NCBI GenBank assembly: GCA_021399435.1
Contig: JAJTUP010000029.1
Location: forward strand, 124,001-188,000
Reading direction: 5' to 3'
DNA from: Diaporthe sp. PMI_573
Lineage: Eukaryota > Ascomycota > Sordariomycetes > Diaporthales > Diaporthaceae
DNA length: 64,000 nucleotides
Shown: positions 22,539 through 35,167 of the stretch, one piece after another
Numbering within the stretch: position 1 is the stretch's first letter
Layout of the letters: every line of letters begins with the position of its first letter
The notes under the pieces: model-generated
Databases searched by the model: none
What the model saw: only the letters and a program-made list of their open reading frames with translations
Told to the model about the DNA's origin: nothing
Program-made: the position numbers and the translations under genes

Positions 22539-25500
22539 ATGGTAAGTGATAAACAAGCATTCCCACATCCTTTGGGAGTTTGGAGCTCGCTCCCTCCATG
22601 CAAGTCCTGGCGTCCCTGTCAGTTCCCCAAACTATTCTTGGTGCAAGCACGGCTAGCCGCTGCGCGCCGGCACATGGTTCAAAATGGTTCGTTGACTATG
22701 GCTCAAAAGACACGCGACTTTGTTGACTAATTGATCGGGAAAACAGTTCAAGAAGATCACCAGTTTACGAAAGAAGTCAACAGATGCTGATGGGCATGAT
22801 TTGGCCGCCGACGACGACAATGCATCCGTTATCTCCCGGGCAGAATCCAGGAATTCCCTAAGCGTCGGATCAACATTCAGCGTCCCCGATCGACGTCGCG
22901 AGCCATCTCCGGGTGGCCAGTTAGCCGAATCTGGGCCCCTTGGCCTCAATGTTGTCTACACCCCTGACAATGGCCACAAGGTCGACATCATCTTTATCCA
23001 TGGGCTTGGAGGGACGAGCAAGTGGACTTGGTCAAAGCATAGGAACTCAGAGCTATTCTGGCCGCTCACTTTCCTGCCCCTGGAGCAGGACCTCTGCCTC
23101 GCCAGGATATTGACCTTTGGATACAATGCATCTTTCCAAAAGGCCGGCAACGCGTCCATCTCGCTACTCGATTTCGCGAAGGATCTACTATTCGATTTGA
23201 AATATGGTAAAGACCAAGACATGGATGAGCTGAATATGGGGAAAGTACCAATCATCTTCGTCGTCCACAGCATGGGAGGCTTGGTTGTCAAAGAGGCAAG
23301 TTTGGAAGAATCGTTTGAGAGTGGCTTTGGCTAAGAATCGGCAGGCATACATGCAAGGCCAAAATGATCCAGAATACGAATCAATCATCAAAGCTATCAC
23401 AGCCATCACGTTCCTCGCGACTCCCCACAGAGGGACAGCTCTGGCGCAAACCTTAAACCGGATTCTAGACTCGGTTATGATCAACTCAAAGCAATATGTT
23501 GCCGAGCTGGCGAAGAACTCGCTCACACTACAGAAGTTGAATGAGCAGTTCCGACACATCGCTCCACGATTAGACATTGTGTCGTTCTACGAGACGATGC
23601 CTACTCGGATCAAAAGCGCTCGCGTGGTAAGCTAGGGCTATCCTTCGACTTGTTGAACCAGTTTTATTAAATCTCGCGAAATCAGATGGTACTCGAAAAG
23701 GAATCGTCTGTTTTGGGGTACCCTGGAGAAGTATCCAAAGCGTTGAGTGCGGATCACCACGGTATCTGCAAGTATGAAGGACCACTGGATCCGAATTACA
23801 TAGCGATCAGGAACGTTCTCAAGTCCCTTGTTGGCAAGATTCTCGCGAAAGACAATTCAAAGCAGCCAGAGCTCTCAGAAAGAAGAGCGGCTCTCGAGTT
23901 GAAGTCTCTGTTCGCACTTTCAGAGCTGGCGGGACTTGACTACATCTTCTTCCGCGACCAATGGACAGAAAACACCAACAACTGGATCAATACGGACAAG
24001 ACCTTGCTTCAGTGGCGAGACTCAAAAGATAATTTGAGTGTACTATGGATCAATGGCGGCCCGGCCACAGGGAAATCCATTCTCGTTTCAACAATCATCA
24101 ACAATTTGGTCCAAGACGGATGCCGCTGCGAATACTTCTTCGCCCGACATGGAGACCGCAAGAAAAGGTCTTTGAGTTTCTTGCTCCGTTCTCTTGCATT
24201 CCAAATCGCACAGTCTCTACCAGGCCTCGCTACGCAATTGAATGAGCTCAAAGACGAGGGCATTGACTTTGGGACAGCGGACCCGAAAGTCATCTGGGAT
24301 CGTGTCTTCAAATCCGTCATTCTCAGGTCTGTCTGGGAAGAGCCGCTTTATCTGATCATTGACGGCTTGGACGAGATGGAGTCTCCTCGAAGTACCATCA
24401 AGATGATCTTGGACATGACTGCATGCTCCCCCATCCGTGTGTTATTGTCCAGTCGACGAACTCCGGACATCATTAGCACCTTCGACAGACGTCTTGCTAA
24501 TATTCAATTCTCGAATCTGAATATTGACGGCCATCTCGAAGACATCAGCACGCACGTTCGCCAGGAACTCAGGGTACCTGGTAGTCACAACCTAAAGGAC
24601 AGAATAGCACAAGAGATTGTCGAAAAGTCTCAAAACAACTTCCTTGTGAGATTTAACCCTTAATAGACAAATGTCTTTCGCGTGATGGCTGCTGACTGTC
24701 TCGTGTAGTGGGCTAGACTAGCTGTTGACAACGTGAATCAATGCCGCACGCTAGAAGACATAGACTCAGCACTCCAACAACTCCCAGAGGGAATGGAGGC
24801 ACTATACGATCGCATGGCTTTATCAGCCACGGAGAATCCCAATCCACGCGACAGGCAGCTGGCTTCAAAAATACTCCAGTGTTTGACCTGTTCCCTACGC
24901 GTGCTTTCTGTCTCAGAAATGGCACATGTGCTCGGCGAAACCGCCTCGGGGATACTGGATCTCGCACATGCCATCGGGGACCTATGTGGAGGATTTGCGG
25001 TTGTGGACAGCGATGGAAACGTCTCGATTATTCACCATTCTGCTCGCGAGTATTTGCTTGCAGGTGCGGGGCAGCGAACATTCACCATAGATCGGACCAG
25101 CGCACACAAGGATCTGTTTCTTAGCTCGATGCGCTGTCTCATGTCCACAGGGCTGAGGGCAAAGCTCGGTCGAGATCAAGCTCCTGAGTTCCTTGAGTAC
25201 GCCGTAGTCTCGTGGTCGAGTCACCTGCTTCACGCAATGCCCCTCGATGATGAAACTCTGCTTACTCTGAAAAGATTCCTGACTGGAAATTCGATACTTA
25301 CCTGGATACATGCCTTGGCAACCACAGGCAAATTGCGTGTCCTTGCCCAGACTTCCAAGGATCTCTCTAGGTTCGCCCGCAACAACAGACAACATTCCAC
25401 CCTTGGTATCTCTGAGCAGGAATTAATTTCGAGTTGGTCCGTAGATCTTCTCAGAATCATGGGCAGGTTCGGTGGTCTTTTACGTCGAAAACCAGACGCC

Positions 25501-27732
25501 ATCTACGACTCGATCCCACCTTTCTGCCCCAGGGGCTCCTCTGTTCACCAAATATTTGGCAAATCGGAAATTTTGTCAGTAAATGGTATCTCAACAGAGA
25601 AATGGGATGACCTCTTTTCTCGGATATCGCTGCGCAAATCGTTCGCCTCGTCCATCCAGGCTGCTGGGTCGCACGTGGCGGTGCTCGCAGCTCCGGGAAA
25701 TATCCACATCTACGATGCCGCCGATTTCCGAGAATCCAAAGGCAGCCCCGTGCAGCACGGAGAGCGCGTTGACAGAGTCCAGCTGAACAAGACGGCGTCT
25801 CTGCTGGCATCTTACGGTTATAGGACAACCAAGATCTGGAACGTCTCGTCGGGCGATTGCATCTTGTCTGTTGACAGCGTAGAGTCTAAGACCAGGCCTT
25901 TGACGATGCTTTTCACCAAAGATGACTCGACGCTTCTTGTTGGCTCAGATGACCGTCGCGTTCGCTCGCTCAGTCTCTCTGAAACCGCACCAGAATGGGA
26001 GATCATCGCAGACCTGGAAGAGTTCGGGCTTGAAAAACACTTCACAAATTCGGCCAGTCACATGGCTATAAGCCCGGATGGAAGCATGATCACCGTTGGC
26101 TACCGCCGCCATCCAGCCTCAGCGTGGGAACTAGAAGGATCGACCCATGTCGGTCACTGCCGGCGCAAAGACGACGTCTCTATGGTTCGTGAGCTTCGGG
26201 ATCTTGTGTGGCACCCATTCCAGCCGGAGGTGTTGGGCCTTAACGTTGAAGGCGTTGTGTTCAGATGGGAGCCATACGAAGACAGTGTTGATGAACTGCC
26301 AGCCGAGGCAACCAAGCTGGCAATCAGCAACGACGGCGAATTATTCGTAACCGGGGATGCGCACGGCAGGATCAAGCTATACACCACAGCCAACTTCTCC
26401 CTTCTATATCAACTGTCCGCCCAAGATGCGGTATTCGGTCTGGCCTTCAGTCCTGATTCCAAGCGCTTCTATGATATCAGAGGCTTTCACGCGAATGCAT
26501 GGGAGCCGAACTCATTAGTACGATATGCAGAAAGCTCGGGGGACATGGATTCGGTTAGCGAATACTCCATGTCACATCTGTCTGAGAGGTCGAGCGCTTC
26601 TGCAGCAATCGATCCCATCAACGCGTTAGCTGGTTGCCCGAGTGGACGTCTTTACTCTCGTGGGACCCAAAACGGAATTGTCGACCTGCATAGCCACAGC
26701 GAAGGCAGAATCGCCACACTCTATACTTCGCGAGCGAAATTTGCGATAGAGCACATTGCCTGGAGCCACGATGGGCGACACATCTGCTTCTCTGACTTCA
26801 GCAAACAACTCGTCGTATTTACGGTATCCCACGGCTCCGCAGATGCAATTCCGAGCTATGAACAAAAAGCATCGATAGCCATGAGGAAACTCACCAAGGG
26901 CCCCATCACTCAGCTGTTGTTCCATCGCATGTCCAGTCATGTTTTGGTGCATACATCGTCGCATATACACACTATTTCCCTTTCTTCCTACTCCGTGGAA
27001 CATTCCAAAGAACTGGACTTCACCGTTTCTCGTTGGATACTTCACCCAACCGATCAAGCGATGCTCGTGGGTTTCGGGGCCCACGACATTATCATCCTGG
27101 ACTGGACCCTGGCCGAGCAGCGGAGATATGGTATCAAATGGCCACAAGAGCTCGGCGCCGACAAGTCACAGCTTCCCATTCTCTTCCGAGTGGATCGAAC
27201 CATTTGTTCTCAGGACAATAATCGCTTGCTGTTGCAGGTATCCATTGCTGGCGACTCTTCCAGAAATAGCCAGTTGCTTTTCCTCAATACCCCTGATTTA
27301 TCGTCATCTGACCAGTCGGGCCACGAGACACGGTCATCTCCACCGACGATCTGCCTGCACCGTACGCCCCCAGAGCTACACCACGACATCTCACTTACAC
27401 TCGGGCTTGTGTGGGGAGACCACCTTATCTACGTGTCTAAGGACTTTGCAATATGCTCAAAGCAGCTCCAGTGGGCATCAGAGTCCACAGGCTCGTCCAA
27501 TACCATGCAACCAAGGATTCCGAGAAATGCGAGAGCGAGGGCGCTTGCCAGGGGAGGTACTTCCACCGACAGCCTGAATAGTAGAGTGAAGGAGCTATTT
27601 GCGTTTCCGGGCGACTGGGCCAATGAGCAAGCGCTGGGTTTGTGCAGCCTGTGGGGAGTCGAGACATCTTTGCTGTACCCACGGAATGGAGAGGCGGCTG
27701 TAATAAGGTGTAAAGCTCTTTCTCGGGGATGA
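22539..27732 (+). CDS. NLR-type STAND protein: SesB-like hydrolase - NACHT - WD40
   Basis: Five exons: 22539-22541, 22747-23295, 23345-23626, 23686-24645 and 24709-27732; 1605 aa, all introns in phase 0. Exon 1 holds only the start codon, giving MFKKITSLRKKS after splicing. Residues about 60-280 form a SesB-type alpha/beta-hydrolase (VDIIFIHGLGG; nucleophile Ser176 in VVHSMGG; TPHRGT), the effector of fungal lipase-NLRs. The NACHT domain has Walker A GGPATGKS (402-409) and Walker B LYLIIDGLDE (499-508), followed by a winged-helix region (LPEGMEALYDRM, HHSAREYLL). From about 900 on come WD40-like blades (TKIWNVSSGDCIL, GRIKLYTTANFSLL) as sensor. Intron 2 (23296-23344, 49 bp) has a GC donor (GCAAGT). 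Such proteins act in allorecognition or immune-like regulated cell death. The repeats are divergent, not near-identical, so it is not a high-identity WD40 repeat class. Confidence 0.93.
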
Positions 27733-27753
27733 TCGAGAATTTGCAAACACCCA

Positions 27754-29565
27754 CTAGTTACAAGGTTCAACAGCCGCAGCCTGCCTCCAAGCAAGGCCTC
27801 GACAGTATTCAAATACAAGAAGACCGACGGCAATGACTAGGAACCCAGCTATCAGCGTGAAGGCCCAGCCGATGCCCATCGACTGAAACATGTCCTCCAG
27901 AAAGGCCACTACAACTGCTGCAAATGCATATCTCACTAGGCTTGTAGACGCGTTAGCAGCTGAGGGCGCCCGGTGGTTTATATCGACGAGTAGAGTATTG
28001 AAAGTCTGTAACAGCGCGTTAGGTCTGACTATCAGCTTGTAAAGGTCTCCCTTACACTGAAATTGACCTGAAGGGCCATGCCCGTCACGAATTGTAGCAC
28101 CATAGATACTGCAATGTGCTTGGAGTTTGTAAGTGATTGCCACACGAGCAAGATCTGTCAGGAGAATTCGAGTGTGAATACCTGTTTGTACTGCAAGACC
28201 CATCCGTAAGCCACCGTGCAAAGAGTAATAAGGAGCATTGGTATCCACATAACACTCAGCCGTGCTTTCTCGATTGGGAAGTTGTCCAGGTCATCCCCAT
28301 TGATGCGGTCTGTCATCAACCCACGTTTTGTGCGGGCCTTTCTGTATGCCTTGTCGAGCAGATGCCCAGAGAATAACGTTGAGGCGGTTCCGCCTAGTGC
28401 GAAGGGTAGATATATCAGGCCAGCCTGCCACTCGCTCAGGCCATATATCTCTATGAAGAGCGTTGAGAGACTTGCAGTGAGACTGACATTGGTTTGTGTT
28501 AACGGTGCGGAAAGGGACTGGCTAGCCATGTGCCGCGGTTCCCACTGTACTTACGTTGAATACACCGCATACATAAGTCCCCAAGCCAGAACCACGACTG
28601 CATTGTCTTTTCTAAACAGAATTTTAAGAGCCCGGAAAGGGTTGGGCATCCGACAAGCCTTGGCCTTGGACCTCGTGTCAGCTTGATAATGTTGCATAAA
28701 AGTTGTGAGCGGGATGGGAAGTCGTAGAATCGTCGGAGGTGGGATTGAGCCGTTCCCCACGATGTCTCTGCTTGTCTCTGGGAGAAAGAGAAGAACGAGT
28801 GCTAGGCCGGATACGGTTACAATCGTAAGAAACCAGAATATCCATGTCCACCCAGCGGCATAGGTCAGACCACCGCCAAGTACAGGCCCGAGGCTTGGTC
28901 CGGTGGTAACACTTCCGTTTGTCAGCCTCAGGATCGAAATGGTTGAGGAAATGGAGGGAAAAGACCATACAGGAAAGACACGGCACTCATGTAAGAGCCT
29001 CTGTTTGCTGGAGATGCGATATCACTGACAATACCGTACCCGATAAGAATCACCCCTTGTGTGCCGTTAGTATAACAAGACGAAGGTTCCAGAGCTTTAA
29101 GTATTTCGCACCAGACTGTCCAACAGCTTGCAGCATTCTCAACCCCAGAAAAACCTCATATGAATCGGCCACCGCGAGGCAGAGGTTAGCAATGGTAAAC
29201 AAAGACAGCGTCGCGACGTACGCTGCCCGTCTCCCCAAGACATCTGCGGTGTCTCCAACGAAGAGAGGGACCACAGCTCCAACAGCCATATAGACGCTGA
29301 TGATAAGGTTGATCCTGTTCACCGATACCTCGAACGCCTCGGACAGGGGCTTGAGGGCCGGAAGGAAGATAAAGGTGCTTAGATTGGCAGACCAGGACAC
29401 GTACGATACCATGACGACGATGCAGTATTTCTCCAGCCTCGTGAAAACTGTATATGGTTCGGATGTTTCGCCCATCTCAGTTTCAAGGTCAGAACCTGGT
29501 ACGATTTTGTCGGCCGTGGCTGGTGCCACGGGGCCGGAGGCCATTGTGTCGCGGAGACCGTTCAA
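27754..29565 (-). CDS. MFS drug:H+ antiporter (DHA1, Qdr-like)
   Basis: Six exons, complement of 27754-28005, 28056-28118, 28182-28482, 28555-28926, 28971-29055 and 29112-29565; 508 aa. About 12 hydrophobic segments are evident. MFS motif A appears as GDTADVLGRRAAYVATL between TM2 and TM3, and motif C as GPSLGPVLGGGL in TM5. The cytoplasmic loop starts LPETSRDIVGNGSIPP, a hallmark of Qdr/multidrug or polyamine exporters of the DHA1 family. It likely exports toxic organics or polyamines at the plasma membrane. An alternative start seven codons in (29544) is possible. Its stop is 21 bp from the NLR1 stop, tail to tail, so their 3' UTRs must overlap. Copy B of the 51-bp repeat lies 338-388 bp upstream. 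Confidence 0.93.
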
Positions 29566-30329
29566 TTGTTCGTCCGACTGTGCGATTATTACTTTGTATC
29601 CTGATGTTGGTCAGACCTCAATCTAGATCCGAGCGCTTTTCAGAATCCTCAGTCTATTGATAACGACTAGCTGCGCATCTTGTCACTTGAATTTTGGAAG
29701 CATTCTGGATGGATTCCTCCACAGGAAGACATGCCTAGATGTAGTTGTTGAACGCGCCAGACCCCCGCACTTGCGCGCGAATTTGGTTGTGCTGAATCTT
29801 GCAGCCAACAGACGCGGTCCAAGTTACCGGCCTTCTCCGAAACACCGTGATAACTCTGAAAATCCGAATAAAATAGTCGATAAATTATAGCTGCTTGATC
29901 TGTTCGTAGCGCGAGGGTCAGCTCTGTGGGTTCCGAGCAGTTCAAGTAGCAAATTCCTGCAGTCGTGTCACCTAAAGCGAAGTTCTTGGTTGAAATGGAA
30001 TAAAATACATGGCATTTTGCACTGTTGGGAGAAGCGGCTCCAAGGAAAACCTAGTGGCAGTCTGACGGGCGAAGTAGGGAGTGGTCGGGTTAATGGGCCA
30101 CACTGAAACACCAACCCCCCACAACACTGCCAACAAACGGGAAAGAGGAAACCAAAACCCGAGAACAGGAAACTGGAAATGCCTGCTGGGTCTCCCTAAA
30201 AGAAGTACCATCAATCGCTCAGATCAGGACGCAAGAAATTACGCAATTGCCAACATCTGCTCCGCCAGCCTAAGTACTAGATTTACCCTCTGTACCCTGG
30301 ACTTGTATCATTGATTGGCCCCAGGCTCG
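29566..30329. promoter_or_regulatory. MFS promoter region and NLR2 3' flank
   Basis: About 760 bp between the MFS start and the NLR2 stop, both genes on the minus strand. It contains the MFS promoter and, at 29903-29953, copy B of the 51-bp repeat. No gene is supported. Confidence 0.55.
29903..29953. repeat. 51-bp direct repeat, copy B
   Basis: Partner of 21985-22035 in the same orientation, 7.9 kb away; the 32-bp identical core is at 29913-29944. It lies upstream of the minus-strand MFS gene, as copy A lies upstream of the minus-strand fructosamine-kinase-like gene. An imperfect inverted repeat (CAGCTC, ten bases, GAGCAG) lies inside the core. Confidence 0.95.
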
Positions 30330-33300
30330 TCACGCTGGACTCAGCAAAACCATACGCTTCCACTTAGCATACAACTCTTTGAGCCTATCCTTCGGCAACT
30401 GGAGACACATTTGCCGCTGTTGTGGGTTAAGCCCAGCGAGCATAGACTGGATGGCCGGGTCCTGCTCTTCATAATCGTATATGCCGGGCGGGAAGGACTT
30501 TGTGGTCTTTGGCTCGTCGAAAAGCACCAAGTCCTCGGCTGGGCTCTGAAATCTGGGGATTGCACTGTCAAGACCCTCTGGCTGCTGTAAGACCTTGTCG
30601 TCTCCCACAGACGGAGCCTGAGTAGTAGTGTTCGTCAGGTATTGGGGACTCAGAGTTGTTCCTCGGGACTGGACACGGCCAATATTGTTCTTCATTTTCG
30701 GATTCCATTGCTGTGCACCCAGATGATGTAGAACGGGCGGCAATTGTATGCCAGGTGTGTTCAATTGTATGCCAGGTGTGTTGGACGGTATTTGCTTTTC
30801 CATCTCATTTCGTCGGGCCAGCATGAATCTCTTGGTTGCCTCTTGTTGAAATACCATTGCCAGAGGATTTTGACCTTCCGCTCGCATTTGTGCAAGTCTT
30901 TGAGGAGGCAGCTGGTTTACAATGTTTTGCATCATTTGCTGTTTCTGGGCCTCACTTGCCTGCTGCATCAGGTCGACTGCCAGCGCCTGTATCACGTGTC
31001 TGTCTGCCTCAGATGACTGCTTTTGCTGTGCGTTCTGCTGTTGCTGATTATGATAATGTTGCCTTTTGCGAAACATAATGGCAGCTTGTCCTTCTTGCCG
31101 ATCGGCTATCTCTCGGTCGAATTGGGAGATCTTTGGGAGCTGCACTTGCTGCGGTTGAGCCTTCTGAGTCGGCTGTGGCGGCCGTTGAGGTTGGGTTTGG
31201 GCTTGTTCAGATTGCGATGAGTGTACTAGCCTCGTAGGAGATCGCATGGTAGCCGTCTCCGTGGTACGAGAGCTCTGCTCCTTATGCTGAGCCAGCATAG
31301 TCTCGAGTTCTTCGATGGTAGGGCTGATAGACCTCTGAGCGTGGGTAGGCGAGTGAGCTGCCTGCGTAGGAGTAGCGGGCTCTCGTTGTGGCACTTCAGG
31401 TAGGGGAAAATGTGGATCCTGTTGCCCGGTTGGCAACATGCCTGTGACAGTGTCGCTAGGTACTGAAAAGGAGCGAGAATCGCCAAGATTCTTATCCCTG
31501 TTACCCTGTGTATATCCGCCGTCCTCACTGAGCATATCCGAAAAAACTCTCGGGATTGGAATCCTGAGTGGTCCATCCAATGACGGTAGTTTTGCGAGGC
31601 CACTGATGTCTTCACGTTGATTCCTTATCCCTGCCTGTCGTATTGTCCGTCGAGGAGTTTCCATACTGTGCTTCTCGCGCATATGTCTTTTCAATTTTTG
31701 AGCGGAATAGAAAGCAGGATATCGACATGATGGAAAGGTGCAGTGGAATCTGCGGGCGTGCCCAACTTCATGCTCGTCTCGGGCTTCTGATGACTCAAAG
31801 CCAAGAGTCGCCCTGGGACACGACCGGAGTCTGCAGGTGTAAGCTGAAGTCCGAGACCTTGTACGAAAGCTTTCCAGCTCGTTCGCCGAGATGCCAGGAA
31901 TATCCCGTGCGTGAAGAATGTGGATCACAGCTTTTTGATAGCAAGCTAGCAACGTTGAAGCGCCGTCCTGTGAGGCTACGCGCTGACGATCTGGCGCCAA
32001 TGTGTTGTCTAGCCAGTGTTGTCAGCTCGGGGCCCAAAATAGAATGTTTTACAATCAGGGTTTCGCTGACCGTCTTGTTGTTTCAGACCCTCTTCCAGAC
32101 GTTCGAGCGATCTTGCCTGAAGCGATTTTTTCACATGCTTGAAGACGAGGGGAAACCTTTGTATTCGAGACAGGCGTAGCTCAGATTCCAGTCCTGACGG
32201 CTCGTATGGATCTTGGTCAGTCCCGGAAAGCTTCTCTAGACGCGAGGAGAACTGGGTCACGAGATGACAGAGCCGTGACTCTGGATCGAGACCGTCTTGG
32301 GACCCGGCTTCATCCAGCAAGTAGTCCGTCCAATATTCCGATGCGTAAACCTGAAATTCGTATAATCCTCTGACGATTAATCGATGTTTATCGTAGGAGG
32401 CATCATCAAGGAGCTTAAAGCTTGAAAGAAGGCAAGTGACAGTGGCTAGGCAATGCTGGTGCAAAGCCTTTTGTTTTTCGATAACCAGATTAGACGAGGT
32501 ATGTTGAAGGAAACTAATCCTTGCATTAGTTGAATAGTTTCAATATACCTTGACGATGATACGGCCTTACTCTTGTACAGATACGTGAATGAAAGTAATC
32601 GTGGCATCATTGCGTTCTTCGATCAACGATCCGCATACGCTTAAGATATACTCAGGTGCAGGAAGTTCAAGGTCAGGGTTCCCTGAGGAAAAGGATACTG
32701 CAGACAGTAGCTCATGTTTTTTCAAAGGGCGCCTTGAAAAGGCAAGCCAACTAAGAATGCACTTGATATGCCCCACCGATTGGATATCGAGTGGTGCTAG
32801 GATCTGGGCTAGGACTTTGCGGTAGCTATGACAATTAGAGATTGCACGAGTGCTTTGGTTCACATTTACTCACAAGTCCGAAAGTTCTTTTGGTAGGTGA
32901 TCGATGGAATCTCTCAATTCCTTGTGGTGGAGGAAGATGTTGGTACTGAGGTAGTCCAGAACCAGCCGAGCATATAAGAACATCCCTAAAATTGATTTTA
33001 GATCGAGGAGTGGACTAGGCTGTCTCAGGGTGTCCAGGAAATGCTCACCATCTGCCTTCTTGGCAATTGTACATCCTATGTCGTTCATTTCATGTGTCTC
33101 TATTCCCAACTGCTCAAATCTATCGCCAAGTAGCTCCAGCCTCTGACGCGAGTACACCTCGATTGCCCTGGTCAATTCTGGCTTTTGATCCGTAAGTGAA
33201 ACTTTCGGCTTCTTCCCGAGAACTTGGGCAATTGTCCTTGATGAGCGGCCTGAGATCAGGAGCTTGCAGCAAACACCGCCAGTGGAAGAGCCCCTGCCAG

Positions 33301-34708
33301 AGATATGCTTTACCAGACTCAACAGGCGCATCTGCATATCTTCGGTAAGCTCATCGACGCCGTCCAAAACGATCCAAATATACTTCACGGTGTTCAGTGT
33401 TTTGAATGAGCTCGTCAAGACTGTTCGCAGCAATTGCTCTAGAACAGGAACTGTCGCTGGTTTTCTTCTGAGAATGAAGTCATTATAGACCTGTGATGTC
33501 CATTCCGCGTCTTCACGAAGCACTTGTTGGAGAAGTGACTTCAGGACCTGGTCGTAGTTTGATGATGCTGCCGATGTGTAGGTGCAGAAATGATGGAAAA
33601 CCGTTTTCCCGGCGATCTTTATGAAGTTGATGACCTGCGTTGCAATTACGCTTTTTCCGAACCCTGCATTGCCTGACAGCCACAAAATCGGTGTATTGGG
33701 CCCTTCTTGCAGCCAGTTTCTGAATTGCCTGTTTTGGTGTATCCATGTGCAAGTCCCAGGGTGCCTATCTCCTTGGCCCGATCTAATACGTGTTAATGAC
33801 CTGCTCAAAGGATGTTTTCTGTGACATTTCAAAACATGCCGAACTGGGAAAGGAGACAATTAATGCGTACGTGGATTCGAATATAGTGATTTGATCAGAC
33901 TCGTTTATTTGGAGCCATGACATGACGGTCATGAACTCCTTCGCCGACTGTTGTCTGTCCTGGGCATGAATGTTTTCAAGGCTCTCCTCTTTCCAGGCTC
34001 GGAGTTCCTGGCGCATCTTAGTTGCCTCTGAGATATCTCGAGCGTTCGCTTCACGATCGATCAAAGTCTCATGTCGTTTCATATCCTCCAGGATGTTATC
34101 AAAACGCCTCTGGAACCGGCCCCACGAGGTCAGGAACAAGAGCCGCCAACCTATGATCGTTAGATCCAATAGCTTATAATGATAATACAACGCGTGTGCG
34201 GTAAATACTGACCGTTTCGACGAACAAATTTATAAGCATGCTTATGGAACTCCAAGATGTCGGCGTAAAATATAGCAAGGGTCTGCTGGAATTGAGTATC
34301 TCCACTGAAGGCATGCCCCAGTAACTCAAAGCGTTGTAACGAGGCTGCAATTCGGCTGTAACCTTCAACGAGTTTCTCGAATGCTTCGACATACTCAGAC
34401 GCAATCCGGAGAACCAAGGTAATGGGCGCCCATATCCAAGGCATATACGGAGTTCCATTGCACAGCACATCAATTGCTTTGGAATAATGCTCAATCGCCG
34501 TAAATAATGGCATAAGTCGGCGCATATTGCGCAGTGATCGCCGTGCAGCTAGCCGATTCTCTATATCCAGTGCCTCTTCCCGCACACGAGAAATGGTGGA
34601 GTCATGAAAACCTCTGGAGTCGTCTGGCGTAATGGTGCTTTCAAGCTCCTTGAAAGCGGTGTGCATGGTTTGCCGAACGTCGGCAGGTAGCGCTTTGGGC
34701 AGAGGCAT
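30330..34708 (-). CDS. NLR-type STAND protein: DUF7708-like - NACHT - C2H2 zinc fingers - Gln-rich tail
   Basis: Six exons, complement of 30330-32008, 32053-32513, 32571-32825, 32874-33818, 33871-34150 and 34213-34708; 1371 aa, with introns of 44-62 bp and every phase consistent. The N-terminus (residues about 55-200, RRLMPLFTAIEHYSKAIDVL, PYMPWIWAPITLVLRIASEY) matches the helical domain often called DUF7708 in fungal NACHT proteins. NACHT follows: Walker A GNAGFGKS (308-315), Walker B IWIVLDGVDE (406-415), then a winged-helix segment (ILSWLAFSRRPLKKHELLSAV). Two C2H2-like fingers lie at Cys871, Cys876, His892, His896 and Cys902, Cys907, His921, His926. The tail is disordered and Gln-rich, with helical QQ segments near 1130-1200. 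The acceptor of the last intron could be 35 bp further downstream, still in frame. The architecture suggests a sensor linked to DNA, RNA or protein binding; the ligand is unknown. Confidence 0.9.
30741..30782. repeat. 21-bp perfect in-frame tandem duplication in NLR2
   Basis: Two identical 21-bp units head to tail encode NTPGIQL twice in the tail of the zinc-finger NLR. Length is a multiple of three, so the frame is kept. Perfect identity implies a recent duplication or ongoing length variation. Confidence 0.95.
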
Positions 34709-35167
34709 GTTGGGACGTGTAGAGCGCTGTTCTCGTCGGACGACACCGACGTGACCACTCCGACGAAGAGCAAAAAGAAATTACAGGCTCAAACAGGAGA
34801 ATTTCATGGACGTATGAAAATGATTAATTTTGGTCAAGTATGTGGTTGAAGAAAGACGCTGGCTCAAATGCATGCAAGGAAACTCAGCCCCCGTCGTGCT
34901 ACCCACCGTTGCATTAGCCTACAGCTGCGCCGCAAAATGCAAGGCAGCCGCTGGCATGCACTGCCAGTGCGCCCTGTTTTGCCCGCCCCGTTTCGTGACG
35001 TGTTGTGTAACGTGTGGAAGGAGGCAGCCTGTTCAAAATTTCCATTCGGCAGGCCGGCGGGATGTCTAGGTTGACGAGCCAAATGAGCCTCTGGTCCTCA
35101 CCCCTTGGTTTTCACGAAGAAAGGCGGCTTTCCTCACACTCATTGAGTTTCAAATTCATCTCGAAGA
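34709..35167. promoter_or_regulatory. Divergent promoter region, NLR2 and SNF2 helicase
   Basis: About 460 bp between the NLR2 start (minus) and the SNF2-family start (plus). Both promoters must lie in it, which allows co-regulation. I see no strong named site. Confidence 0.55.
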
